Source: Thermaerobacter sp. FW80
GTDB lineage: Bacteria; Bacillota; Sulfobacillia; Thermaerobacterales; Thermaerobacteraceae
Reading direction: 5' to 3'
NCBI RefSeq assembly: GCF_004634385.1
Contig: NZ_CP037895.1
Location: 2,331,245 to 2,395,244, forward strand
DNA length: 64,000 bases
Shown here: positions 58,183 through 64,000 of the stretch, one piece after another
Position numbering within the stretch: position 1 is the first letter of the stretch
Layout: each line of letters begins with the position of its first letter
Notes under the pieces: generated by a model
Told to the model about the DNA's origin: nothing
Database searches by the model: none
What the model saw: the letters and a program-made list of their open reading frames with translations, nothing else
Position numbers and translations under genes: made by a program

Positions 58183-58213
58183 ATTATAGCCCCAGCCGCC
58201 GTCTGCGAAACAA
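58183..58213 (-). promoter_or_regulatory. Promoter of the ccm-mdh-suc-hem gene run
   Basis: Minus-strand TATAAT (58188-58183) with TTGTTT (58213-58208) at 19-bp spacing, or a weaker GTTTCG at 17 bp. It lies 32 bp upstream of the first ccmE start codon. No terminator-type hairpin with a U-tract was found for about 20 kb downstream, so a long transcript is possible. Confidence 0.65.
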
Positions 58214-58338
58214 CCGGTCGGTCACCCGAGCCGCCGGCTTGGTCCGGGCGTCCCGGGAGCGCAGCCTTACGGCCAACTGGGGCCGTGTCGGACGCGGTCT
58301 CGGCGCCCCGTACCCGTTCACGACCGTCCCCGGCGCCC

Positions 58339-59829
58339 TCATTCCTCCAGGTGCAGGGCGTGGACCTGGACGGTCTCGGTCACGCGGTAGACATGGCTCA
58401 GGGCCAGGGCCCGGCCGTGGATCCGGTAGTGGACGCGGACCCGGACGGCGCCGTCCACGGCGAAGGTGCCCGGTCGCCGCCAGCGCACGGAGAAGACGGG
58501 CCCCGGGTCGTAGTCCACCTCCACCCGTTCCGTGAAGGGCGGGTTCTGGATCTCGGCGCGGAGACGATAGGTCGCCGGCCGCCCGACCACCCAGCGGCGG
58601 GGACCCTCCAGCGCCAGCTGGACCCGCGGCGCCTCGGGCGCGGCCGCCGGGAAGAGCCGCCACCGCGCCAGCTCCCGGGCGGCGGCCAGGACCGCGTCGT
58701 CGGCCAGGCCGGGGATCGCCGCCCCCACGGCCCGGGCGGCGGCGTCGGCGGGTGGCACCGTCACGTGCCAACGGTAGCGGATCAGGGGACGCCCCGTCCC
58801 GTCGTAGGAGATGGCCTCCACCGCGTAGCTCCCGGCGCCGGGGAAGCGATGGGGTTGCTGGACGATGGCGTGGTTCGGGTTCGGGTCGACCCACTGCGTC
58901 CCGTCGCCGAAGTCCCACCGCCAGAGGACGTGCCCGCGCTCGAGGGACTGCCAGTGGGTGGTGCGACGGGTCGGCAACGTCACCTCGATGGCCGGGATCC
59001 CCGGGGGCAACTGGACGACCCCGTGGGTCGCCGAGGGCAGCGGCGGCGGCTCGCGCCGCGAGCGTGAGGCGTTCCCGCCCGCCCGCCCCCCGCGCCCCGC
59101 GCCGTCCGGCGCGGGCGGGCTCCACCGCGGACGCTCCACCGCGTCGGGTGGCTGCAGCAACCCTCCGAGCGCCGCCCCCGGCTCGTCCCCCAACGGGTCC
59201 GCGCCCGGCACCCAGTTGGGCGGTGGCGGGAGCCCGCGGCCTACGGGGACCCCGTCGGCCGGTGGTCCCGCTGCGTCGCCGTCTTCCCACACGACGCGCC
59301 ACGTCAGGGCCCCCGGGTTGGAGGCGGTGGTGTCGCCACCGGCCTCGCCGGCAGGCCGCCCCGCGGCGGGTTCGTCCGGTTGGCCGATGGGTCCGGCATC
59401 GCCTCCCTCGCCGCCGAAGCGCACCTCCGTCAACGGCGGATCGGCCGGAACGGTGAAGACCCACAGCGAACCCTCCCGGCGCCCGGGCAGCCGGTACCAG
59501 TTGCCGGCGGCGTCGCGGCCGGCGGCCCAGGCGGCCGCCGGCGGCTCTCCCCCAACCGTCCCGATCTCCAGGCGCCAACGACCGGTCGTCGACACCGCCG
59601 TCCGCTGTCCAGCCGGCACCGCGAACCCCGCGGCGGTCGCGTCGACGGCGGTGCGCTCCCCGGTGCCCCCGGCAGCCAGGGCCGGGACCGCGCCGGCCGC
59701 GACCACCGCGGACATGGTCGGCCCTGCCCGCGGACCGCCGAGGTCGAGGAGGCCGGCGAGGCCGGCGATCATGGCCAGGACGCGGAGCCTGGCAACGCCT
59801 CGCGCGGGGTCCGCGCCCGCGGTGCGCAT
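58339..59829 (-). CDS. Secreted PKD-domain protein
   Basis: 496 residues from the ATG at 59829, which begins a signal peptide (LRVLAMIAGLAGLLDLGG). The first half is Gly/Pro-rich with scattered Trp (RLEIGTVGGEPPAAAWAAG; GNWYRLPGRREGSLWVFTVP). In the middle a PKD domain is clear: LWRWDFGDGTQWVDPNPNHA and HRFPGAGSYAVEAISYDG. The C-terminal 150 residues are beta-rich (RYRWHVTVPPAD; VQLALEGPRRWVVGRPATYR; HVYRVTETVQVHALHLE). PKD folds usually mediate protein or polysaccharide contact outside the cell. No catalytic motif. It stands alone upstream of the ccm promoter. Confidence 0.8.
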   Translation of the reverse strand: MRTAGADPARGVARLRVLAMIAGLAGLLDLGGPRAGPTMSAVVAAGAVPALAAGGTGERTAVDATAAGFAVPAGQRTAVSTTGRWRLEIGTVGGEPPAAAWAAGRDAAGNWYRLPGRREGSLWVFTVPADPPLTEVRFGGEGGDAGPIGQPDEPAAGRPAGEAGGDTTASNPGALTWRVVWEDGDAAGPPADGVPVGRGLPPPPNWVPGADPLGDEPGAALGGLLQPPDAVERPRWSPPAPDGAGRGGRAGGNASRSRREPPPLPSATHGVVQLPPGIPAIEVTLPTRRTTHWQSLERGHVLWRWDFGDGTQWVDPNPNHAIVQQPHRFPGAGSYAVEAISYDGTGRPLIRYRWHVTVPPADAAARAVGAAIPGLADDAVLAAARELARWRLFPAAAPEAPRVQLALEGPRRWVVGRPATYRLRAEIQNPPFTERVEVDYDPGPVFSVRWRRPGTFAVDGAVRVRVHYRIHGRALALSHVYRVTETVQVHALHLEE

Positions 59830-59919
59830 CCCCACCACCCCCGGGTCGGCTCCCGCGGGAGGGGTGGCCCTGGGGGTCGGCCCACCCCCGCGGCACCCGT
59901 CCCGCATCGGTCGACCCAA

Positions 59920-59928
59920 ATCATACCA
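59920..59928 (-). promoter_or_regulatory. Candidate promoter of the PKD-protein gene
   Basis: Minus-strand TGGTATGAT, an extended -10 with a 5/6 TATAAT match in a locally AT-rich stretch. No -35 match was found. About 90 bp upstream of the ATG at 59829. Confidence 0.5.
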
Positions 59929-60132
59929 GATACAATCCATGAAATGGAATATCCAGTCTATAGATCGATCCCGGAGGGCCGTCCTCGGGGTCCTCGCCGG
60001 AGGCCCGGCGCCGCCGAAGCCGCCGGGGGGTGCTCGCCGGGATCGCCGGCGCTCCCTCCGGCGAGTCGCGGGCATCGCTTGGGGCTGCGCAGGCAGGGGT
60101 TGAGAACAGGTCGCAGGCGCCTTGCGGGAGCG

Positions 60133-60174
60133 GCGATCCCCTCACCGCCGGCGGGGGAGGGGCGAGGGGATCGC
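60133..60174 (-). terminator. Hairpin after spoVT
   Basis: Arms GCGATCCCCTC and GAGGGGATCGC (11 bp) with a 20-nt loop, about 28 bp after the spoVT stop. No U-run. Confidence 0.45.
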
Positions 60175-60201
60175 GGTCCGGAGGGGATGGCGAGAGGTCG
60201 T

Positions 60202-60762
60202 TCACTCCTCGAGATGGCGGGCGACGAACCCGGCCGCCGTCTCCGCCAGCTTGAGCTCCAGGGTGCCGGTGTCCCGCCCCGCCTCCCGCGAGGCGATGAT
60301 CACCGTCCCCACGGGGTCGCCGCCCACCACGATGGGGGCGATGACCTCGCTGGCGAAGGGACAGGGCTTGTCGTCGTCGGCGCCCACCAAGGGGCCCGGG
60401 TGCCGGTGCCGGTCGGCGGTGAAGTGCAGGATCTGCCGCTGATCCATGGCCTGGTAGACCACCGATCCGATGGGCTTGCCCACGAACTCCTTGGGCGGGG
60501 CGCCGGCCACGGTCACCACCTGGTCGCGGTCAGTCACCATGGCGATCAGACCCGAGGCCTCGGCCAGGGATTCGGCGATGCCGCGGACCATGTCCTCGAG
60601 ATCGGCGATGGCCGAGTACTTCTTGAGGATGACCTCGCCGCCCTTGTCGACGAAGATCTCCAGGGGGTCCCCATCGCGGATGTTCATGCTGCGGCGGATC
60701 TCGATGGGGATGACGATCCGCCCCAGGTCGTCGATGCGCCGCACCACCCCAGTGGCCTTCAT
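60202..60762 (-). CDS. spoVT: Stage V sporulation regulator SpoVT
   Basis: Transcription regulator of forespore (SigG) genes; it marks the organism as a spore former. 186 residues from the ATG at 60762, AGAGGTGA upstream. The N terminus is an AbrB-type swapped-hairpin DNA-binding domain: MKATGVVRRIDDLGRIVIPI then EIRRSMNIRDGDPLEIFVDK. The C-terminal GAF-like domain (LAEASGLIAMVTDRDQVVTV; DKPCPFASEVIAPIVVGGDP) is complete. Length and both domains match B. subtilis SpoVT (178 aa). A SigG-like promoter is visible about 300 bp upstream. Confidence 0.94.
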   Translation of the reverse strand: MKATGVVRRIDDLGRIVIPIEIRRSMNIRDGDPLEIFVDKGGEVILKKYSAIADLEDMVRGIAESLAEASGLIAMVTDRDQVVTVAGAPPKEFVGKPIGSVVYQAMDQRQILHFTADRHRHPGPLVGADDDKPCPFASEVIAPIVVGGDPVGTVIIASREAGRDTGTLELKLAETAAGFVARHLEE

Positions 60763-61057
60763 GACGTCACCTCTTCTGCCCCGTGGTGTGGACGACCCCG
60801 GCCGGGGGCCCGGTCCGCGTTGCGCGTCCGCGGCGCATCCCGTGCAACCGTGGCAGTTCCACCATGGTCGCGCCAGCCGGTCCGCACCCGCCCGTCGCGC
60901 CGGCGTCCCGCCGGCGGCCCATCCGGCGGCAGCGCACACCGGCGGTGCATCCTGCGGCGGCGCGCGACGTCCCAGGAACCCGGCGACCGGCCGGGACCGG
61001 TGCCCTGCGCGAACGGCGGTCCGGGCACCCGCGAAGGGGAGCCGGCACCGGTGCCGT

Positions 61058-61088
61058 TAGTATGCAGTGGCGCGCGCGGCGCCTATTC
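61058..61088 (-). promoter_or_regulatory. SigG-like (forespore) promoter candidate
   Basis: Minus strand GAATA (61088-61084), 19-bp spacer, CATACTA (61064-61058). These match the GHATR and CATWMTA boxes of SigF/SigG promoters. Spacing is one base longer than usual, and the spoVT start is 296 bp away. spoVT is SigG-dependent in B. subtilis. Confidence 0.45.
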
Positions 61089-61126
61089 GAGCCACCAGGG
61101 ATGGTAGGCGGTGCACCAAATGCAGA

Positions 61127-61147
61127 GGAGGCGGCGGAGCCGCCTCC
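61127..61147. terminator. 9-bp hairpin downstream of the IreB-domain gene
   Basis: GGAGGCGGC - GGA - GCCGCCTCC. It lies 174 bp after the stop of the gene at 61321 and just upstream of the SigG-like promoter; no U-run on either side. Confidence 0.35.
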
Positions 61148-61320
61148 CCTGGGCGGGGTCACGAGCGCCTCGGCACCCGTTGGGATGGGAACCCGTGACC
61201 CTCGCCGTCCATACGTTGTCCCGGCGGGTCGGACGCCAAACCGGAAACTGCTGGCACGGGCGGCGGTCCGCCCGCGCGCCGCGGGCCGCCGTGGGCGGCC
61301 CGGTGGCCGCCGGCTGCCCC

Positions 61321-61845
61321 TCAGTCGACGGCCGCGGCGGGCCCCAGGTAGGCTCGGACCAGCGCCTCGACCACGCGGATGCGGTCGAGCCGCTGGGCCA
61401 GGACCCGCGCCCCGCGATGGGCGGTGATGTAGGCCGGCTCGCCCGTCACCAGGAAGTGGGCCAACTGGCGCGCCGGGTCGTAGCCCCGTTCGCGAAGCGC
61501 GGCCAGGATCGCCTCGAGGATCCGCCGCTCCTCCGCGTCCAGCTCCGCCGCGGCGGCCAGGGGCAGGACCGGCAGCTGCCGGGTCCCCTCCACCGGCGTC
61601 GGCGGATGGGCGGCGTCCAGGTCGCGCGACCGGTGCCCCGGCGGCCGCGTCTCCAACGGGCTCCGCGCCGTCGACCCCGGGCCCCACGGCTCACGCGCCG
61701 CCGCGTGCTGGTCGGCGCCCTCACCCCCGCGACCGGGCCCTTGCCCGCCGGCGCCCGGAGCGCCGACGGCACCGTCAGCGGCCGGTCGACCGGACCCGTC
61801 GCCCCGGCCCGGGGCGGCCTGGCAGCCGCCCTCGTCGCGCTTCAT
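61321..61845 (-). CDS. IreB-domain (UPF0297) protein with N-terminal extension
   Basis: 174 residues from the ATG at 61845 (GGGAGG upstream). The C-terminal 75 residues match IreB/UPF0297: ILAALRERGYDPARQLAHFL, VTGEPAYITAHRGARVLAQR and LDRIRVVEALVRAYLG correspond to the family GYNPINQ, SGDPAYIPRHKDAR and RRDEIIEELVKxYL stretches. IreB is a substrate of the IreK Ser/Thr kinase in cephalosporin response. Family members are about 85 residues and usually adjoin alaS. Here a Gly/Pro/Asp-rich lead of about 95 residues is added and the neighbours differ, so this may be a paralogue. Confidence 0.75.
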   Translation of the reverse strand: MKRDEGGCQAAPGRGDGSGRPAADGAVGAPGAGGQGPGRGGEGADQHAAAREPWGPGSTARSPLETRPPGHRSRDLDAAHPPTPVEGTRQLPVLPLAAAAELDAEERRILEAILAALRERGYDPARQLAHFLVTGEPAYITAHRGARVLAQRLDRIRVVEALVRAYLGPAAAVD

Positions 61846-61885
61846 CACGGCACGCCTCCCGCCGGTTCCTCCGCGTCCCCGAGGG

Positions 61886-62476
61886 TCAGAGCAGCATCTC
61901 GCCCGACTTGGGGAAGTACCCGGAGGCGATCAGCGCGTCCATGATCTTGTGGACCTCCGCGAACATCGGCTCCACGTCGGGTTCGTCGCTGCAGTCGACC
62001 TGCCACACGTAGACGGCGTACGCCTCGTGCACCGCCACCCGGCCGTCGGGCAGCACGGAGATGACGAACTTGACCTCCGGGATGTTGTCGTGCTCGATGT
62101 TCTCGAACAGGATCTGCTTGATCGAGTTGGCCAGCGGCGGGACCTGCTCGGCCGACGGCACGTCGAACACGTAGCGGATCTCGACGTCGACCGTCAGGTC
62201 CGGCTCCGTCTCCTTGTGGGTGCAGTCGTCCTCCTCTGCATGATACAGCCCGCAACTGCCCCCGTAGACCGTCTCCGCCGTCAGCACCGAGTCCCAGGTG
62301 AAGCTGATCTCCGCCCGGACCCGGTGCGGCGGCTCGTCCCCTTCGGGGACGCACACGAAAAGGCAGTGGCGGTCCATGGTCTGCGTCTCCACGTGATGCT
62401 CGACGCGCCGGATCTCGAGACCGGCCGCCTCCGCCGCGTCGAACAGCACGTCGCACAAATCCTCGTAGCGCAACAT
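61886..62476 (-). CDS. Hypothetical protein with scattered cysteines
   Basis: 196 residues from the ATG at 62476 (GGGAAGGGG upstream). Not recognised. It looks like a well-folded alpha/beta protein: an N-terminal helix (RYEDLCDVLFDAAEAAGLEI), strands RAEISFTWDSVLTAETVYGG and DVEIRYVFDVPSAEQVP, then VKFVISVLPDGRVAVHEAYA. Cysteines cluster in HCLFVC, GGSCGLYHAEEDDCTHKE and WQVDCSDEP, which could hold a metal or disulfides. Codon use is typical, and it follows its own promoter-like element. It stops 41 bp before the IreB-domain gene start. Confidence 0.75.
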   Translation of the reverse strand: MLRYEDLCDVLFDAAEAAGLEIRRVEHHVETQTMDRHCLFVCVPEGDEPPHRVRAEISFTWDSVLTAETVYGGSCGLYHAEEDDCTHKETEPDLTVDVEIRYVFDVPSAEQVPPLANSIKQILFENIEHDNIPEVKFVISVLPDGRVAVHEAYAVYVWQVDCSDEPDVEPMFAEVHKIMDALIASGYFPKSGEMLL

Positions 62477-62520
62477 CGGCGGTGCCCCTTCCCGAGTTGG
62501 CGACTCCCCAAGGCACGAAG

Positions 62521-62565
62521 CCCCGGGCGGCGCCCCGCCCCGGGCTCCATCAACCAACTATAATA
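62521..62565 (-). promoter_or_regulatory. -10 element and leader hairpin before the 61886-62476 gene
   Basis: Minus-strand TATTAT (62565-62560) lies in one of the few AT-rich patches (CTATTATAGTTGG). It is followed by a near-perfect hairpin of 11-bp arms (one mismatch) at 62547-62522 in the leader. No clear -35. The hairpin might instead end the ECF transcript. Confidence 0.45.
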
Positions 62566-62651
62566 GATCAGCGCGGATGGGGGCAGCTAGGCCTGGAAGC
62601 GGCAGGCCGCGCCGCGGGCCGTGGACCCCGTGCCCTCCCGGGACCCGCGCG

Positions 62652-63499
62652 TCAACGGCCCGCCGGGGGCCGCCAGGGCCTCCCGGCGAGGGGGAGCAGC
62701 GCCAGCAGCACGAGGAAGGGCGCGCAGCCCCACAGCAGCAGGGGGTTGCCGACGAGCCGCGGGTCCCCCGCGCTGGCGGCGCCGGCGCCAAAGGCCGGCA
62801 CGTCCAGCACGCCGAGGGAGACGGCATTCCCCACGACGAAGGCGCCCAGCGCGCCGACGACGGCGAGCGCGGCCCCGAGGAAGCCCCGCCCCCGGGACAG
62901 GTCCTCCTCCGGCAGGACGTCCGTCCAGAGCAGCCCCCACCGCTTGACGCGCTCGTAGAGGAAGCGCAGCAGCACCGGGCCCAGCACCGCCGGGAAGAGG
63001 AAGTTGTTGAGGGTGATCACGTTCCCCAGGACCGCGAAGGGCAGGAGGCGGAGGACCTCCAGGCCCCAGGCGATGACCGTGGCGCAGGCGATGGCGCTGA
63101 TCAGGGTCAGCACGATGAACTCCACCACCTGCCGGGGATTGCGCATGGTGGGCTCTTCCCGGCTGCTGAGGGGGCCGAGCCAGCCCCAGAGGGCCCACGG
63201 GATGAGTCCGAGGAAGAAGTTGCCGACGAACCCGAACAGACTGCCGGGACCGAAGGTGCCGCCCACCATGTCCCCGATCAGGTTGCCCACGGCGGTCCCC
63301 CACGCCGCCGCGGGGCCGAAGAGCAGCGAGAGGACGGGCGGCAACACCTGGGCCACCCGGATCTCGGTGATGCCGGGGATCAGCGGGAAGGGCTTGAAGG
63401 GGATGAGCACGGCCGCGTAGAGGCCGGCGGAGAGCGCCGCGCCGTCAAGGCGATCATCCGCGAGTGCCGCCACATGGTGACCAGTTCCCTCACCGCCAT
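62652..63499 (-). CDS. ECF transporter substrate-binding (S) subunit, apparent frameshift near N terminus
   Basis: Membrane S component of an energy-coupling-factor importer; the substrate is not certain. The natural start is the ATG at 63499 (AAGGAGGG upstream): MAVRELVTMWRHSRMIALTA is a typical S-component N terminus. The frame then shifts, and the body continues in another frame as ALSAGLYAAVLIPFKPFPLI and PGITEIRVAQVLPPVLSLLF, with about six helices in 270 residues. The break lies at 63433-63446 in a GCGCGGCGC tract; one added base restores the frame. The EcfT gene follows 81 bp upstream. Either the gene is broken or a base is missing from the sequence. Confidence 0.8.
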
Positions 63500-63580
63500 C
63501 GCCCTCCTTCCGGCCGGGGAACGGGCTGGGCCGCTGGGTCGCCGCCGGTTCCCGGCCCCTCTCGGTCTTGGGGGCGCCCC

Positions 63581-64000
63581 TCAGTCCAGCGGACTGCCGC
63601 CCCCGACGAGCCCATAGAGCGCCGCCAGGATCGCCACCAGCGAGAGGACGGTGCCGACCCAGTCGGCCGGGCGGTAGCGCAGCTCCAGGTACTGGGTGCG
63701 CCGCGGCCGCGCCCCGAAGCCGCGGGCCTCCAAGGCCATGGCGAGCTGGTTGGTCGACCGCAGCGAACCCGCCAGCAGGGCACGACCAGCGGGAGGTGCT
63801 TGCGCATCCGCTGCAGCGGGTTGCCGGCGTCCAGGTCGTGGCCGCGGGCCCGCTGCGCCTCGGCGACCGCCACGGCGGAGGCCACGAAGGTGGGGACCAG
63901 GCGCAGGGCCGCCGACAGCGCGAAGGCGAAGGGGTACGGCAGACCCCAACGGAGCAGGCCGGCGACCAGCTCCTCGTTGCGGGTCGTCGCCAGGAAGAGG
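63581..64000 (-). CDS. ecfT: ECF transporter transmembrane (T) subunit, 5' cut by edge, apparent frameshift
   Basis: EcfT couples ATPase hydrolysis to the S subunit. The visible C-terminal 140 residues contain GLPYPFAFALSAALRLVPTF, the family signature AEAQRARGHDLD and LRSTNQLAMALEARGFG. A frame change occurs between MRKHLPLVVP and LLAGSLRSTNQLAM: the CCC run (plus-strand GGG at 63778-63780) needs one more base. The final helix VGTVLSLVAILAALYGLVG and the stop at 63581 are intact. The start lies beyond the window. The A-subunit genes are probably further upstream. Confidence 0.82.
   Translation of the reverse strand, partial: PLPGDDPQRGAGRRPAPLGSAVPLRLRAVGGPAPGPHLRGLRRGGRRGAAGPRPRPGRRQPAAADAQAPPAGRALLAGSLRSTNQLAMALEARGFGARPRRTQYLELRYRPADWVGTVLSLVAILAALYGLVGGGSPLD

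Larger units (their letters stand above)
59830..60201. other. Spacer between spoVT and the PKD-protein gene
   Basis: 372 bp. It contains the hairpin at 60133-60174 (spoVT side), an unusually AT-rich patch at 59920-59970 with the PKD-gene -10 candidate, and no gene. Confidence 0.5.
60763..61320. other. Long spacer upstream of spoVT
   Basis: 558 bp without a convincing gene on either strand. It holds a SigG-like promoter (61058-61088), a palindromic GCCGGCACCGGTGCCG next to it and a 9-bp hairpin at 61127-61147. One could imagine a small forespore RNA or leader between promoter and spoVT (about 300 nt). Confidence 0.5.

Noticed and set aside
59935-59975. AT-rich patch as an origin or attachment site
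   Set aside because: No DnaA boxes, integrase or repeated arms; it fits the promoter region of the PKD-protein gene.
63452-63473. GTG near 63473 as start of the ECF S subunit
   Set aside because: No ribosome site and an atypical N terminus (AALADDRLDGA); the ATG at 63499 has both a ribosome site and the family N terminus in the other frame.

Overview
The window is very GC-rich (roughly 73% by eye) and reads as the chromosome of an endospore-forming Firmicute close to Thermaerobacter and similar high-GC thermophilic clostridia; the genus is an inference. The gene order supports a Firmicute. Running down the minus strand, secD-secF-[insert]-recJ-relA-dtd-hisS-aspS-6S RNA-rarA-cymR-iscS-mnmA-AI-2E permease follows the Bacillus subtilis order. 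A SpoVT regulator and an IreB-type protein are also present. Nearly every gene is on the minus strand; only a small hypothetical protein, a tRNA, a transposase and an XRE regulator are on the plus strand.

Layout. 1-4.7 kb: AI-2E permease (cut by the edge), two small proteins and the cymR-iscS-mnmA sulfur and tRNA-thiolation operon with a visible promoter and operator. 4.7-12.3 kb: nucleoside salvage (a pyrimidine phosphorylase-cytidine deaminase fusion, deoC, tdk), rarA, threonine aldolase, a zinc-ribbon protein and thioredoxin. 12.6-12.9 kb: a probable 6S RNA. 12.9-21.8 kb: aspS, hisS, dtd, relA, recJ. 22-26.3 kb: a chelatase-like AAA+ ATPase (frameshifted) and a VWA protein, inserted between secDF and recJ. 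26.5-33.1 kb: secF, secD, a stand-alone small protein, an MFS exporter and selB. 33.2-36.2 kb: tRNA-Pro(CGG) with a consensus promoter, a Nudix hydrolase and a complete ISLre2-type insertion sequence with 9-bp target duplication that has landed in the Nudix 5' region.

36.3-58.2 kb: an XRE regulator, then a long minus-strand run that links carbon, heme and cytochrome metabolism. It holds an unusual Ccm cytochrome c module (ccmE of the CxxxY type, an unknown exported protein, a ccmA-ccmB fusion, ccmC, ccmD-like), malate dehydrogenase, malic enzyme, succinyl-CoA synthetase, a UbiE/MenG methyltransferase, hemA-hemX-hemC-hemD-hemB, and a split B12-dependent methylmalonyl-CoA mutase with MeaB, an acyl-CoA dehydrogenase and a TetR regulator. 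Together these supply heme, mature c-type cytochromes, menaquinone and TCA-cycle flux for respiration. 58.3-64 kb: a secreted PKD-domain protein, spoVT, an IreB-domain protein, an unknown Cys-containing protein and the S and T subunits of an ECF vitamin transporter, both with apparent frameshifts.

Recurring traits are long Ala/Gly/Pro-rich tails on housekeeping proteins, frequent 4-bp start/stop overlaps, GTG and TTG starts, extended -10 promoters, and an over-represented 9-mer GGTTCGTCC. Three apparent frameshifts would each be repaired by one added G/C, so sequence error must be excluded before treating them as biology.
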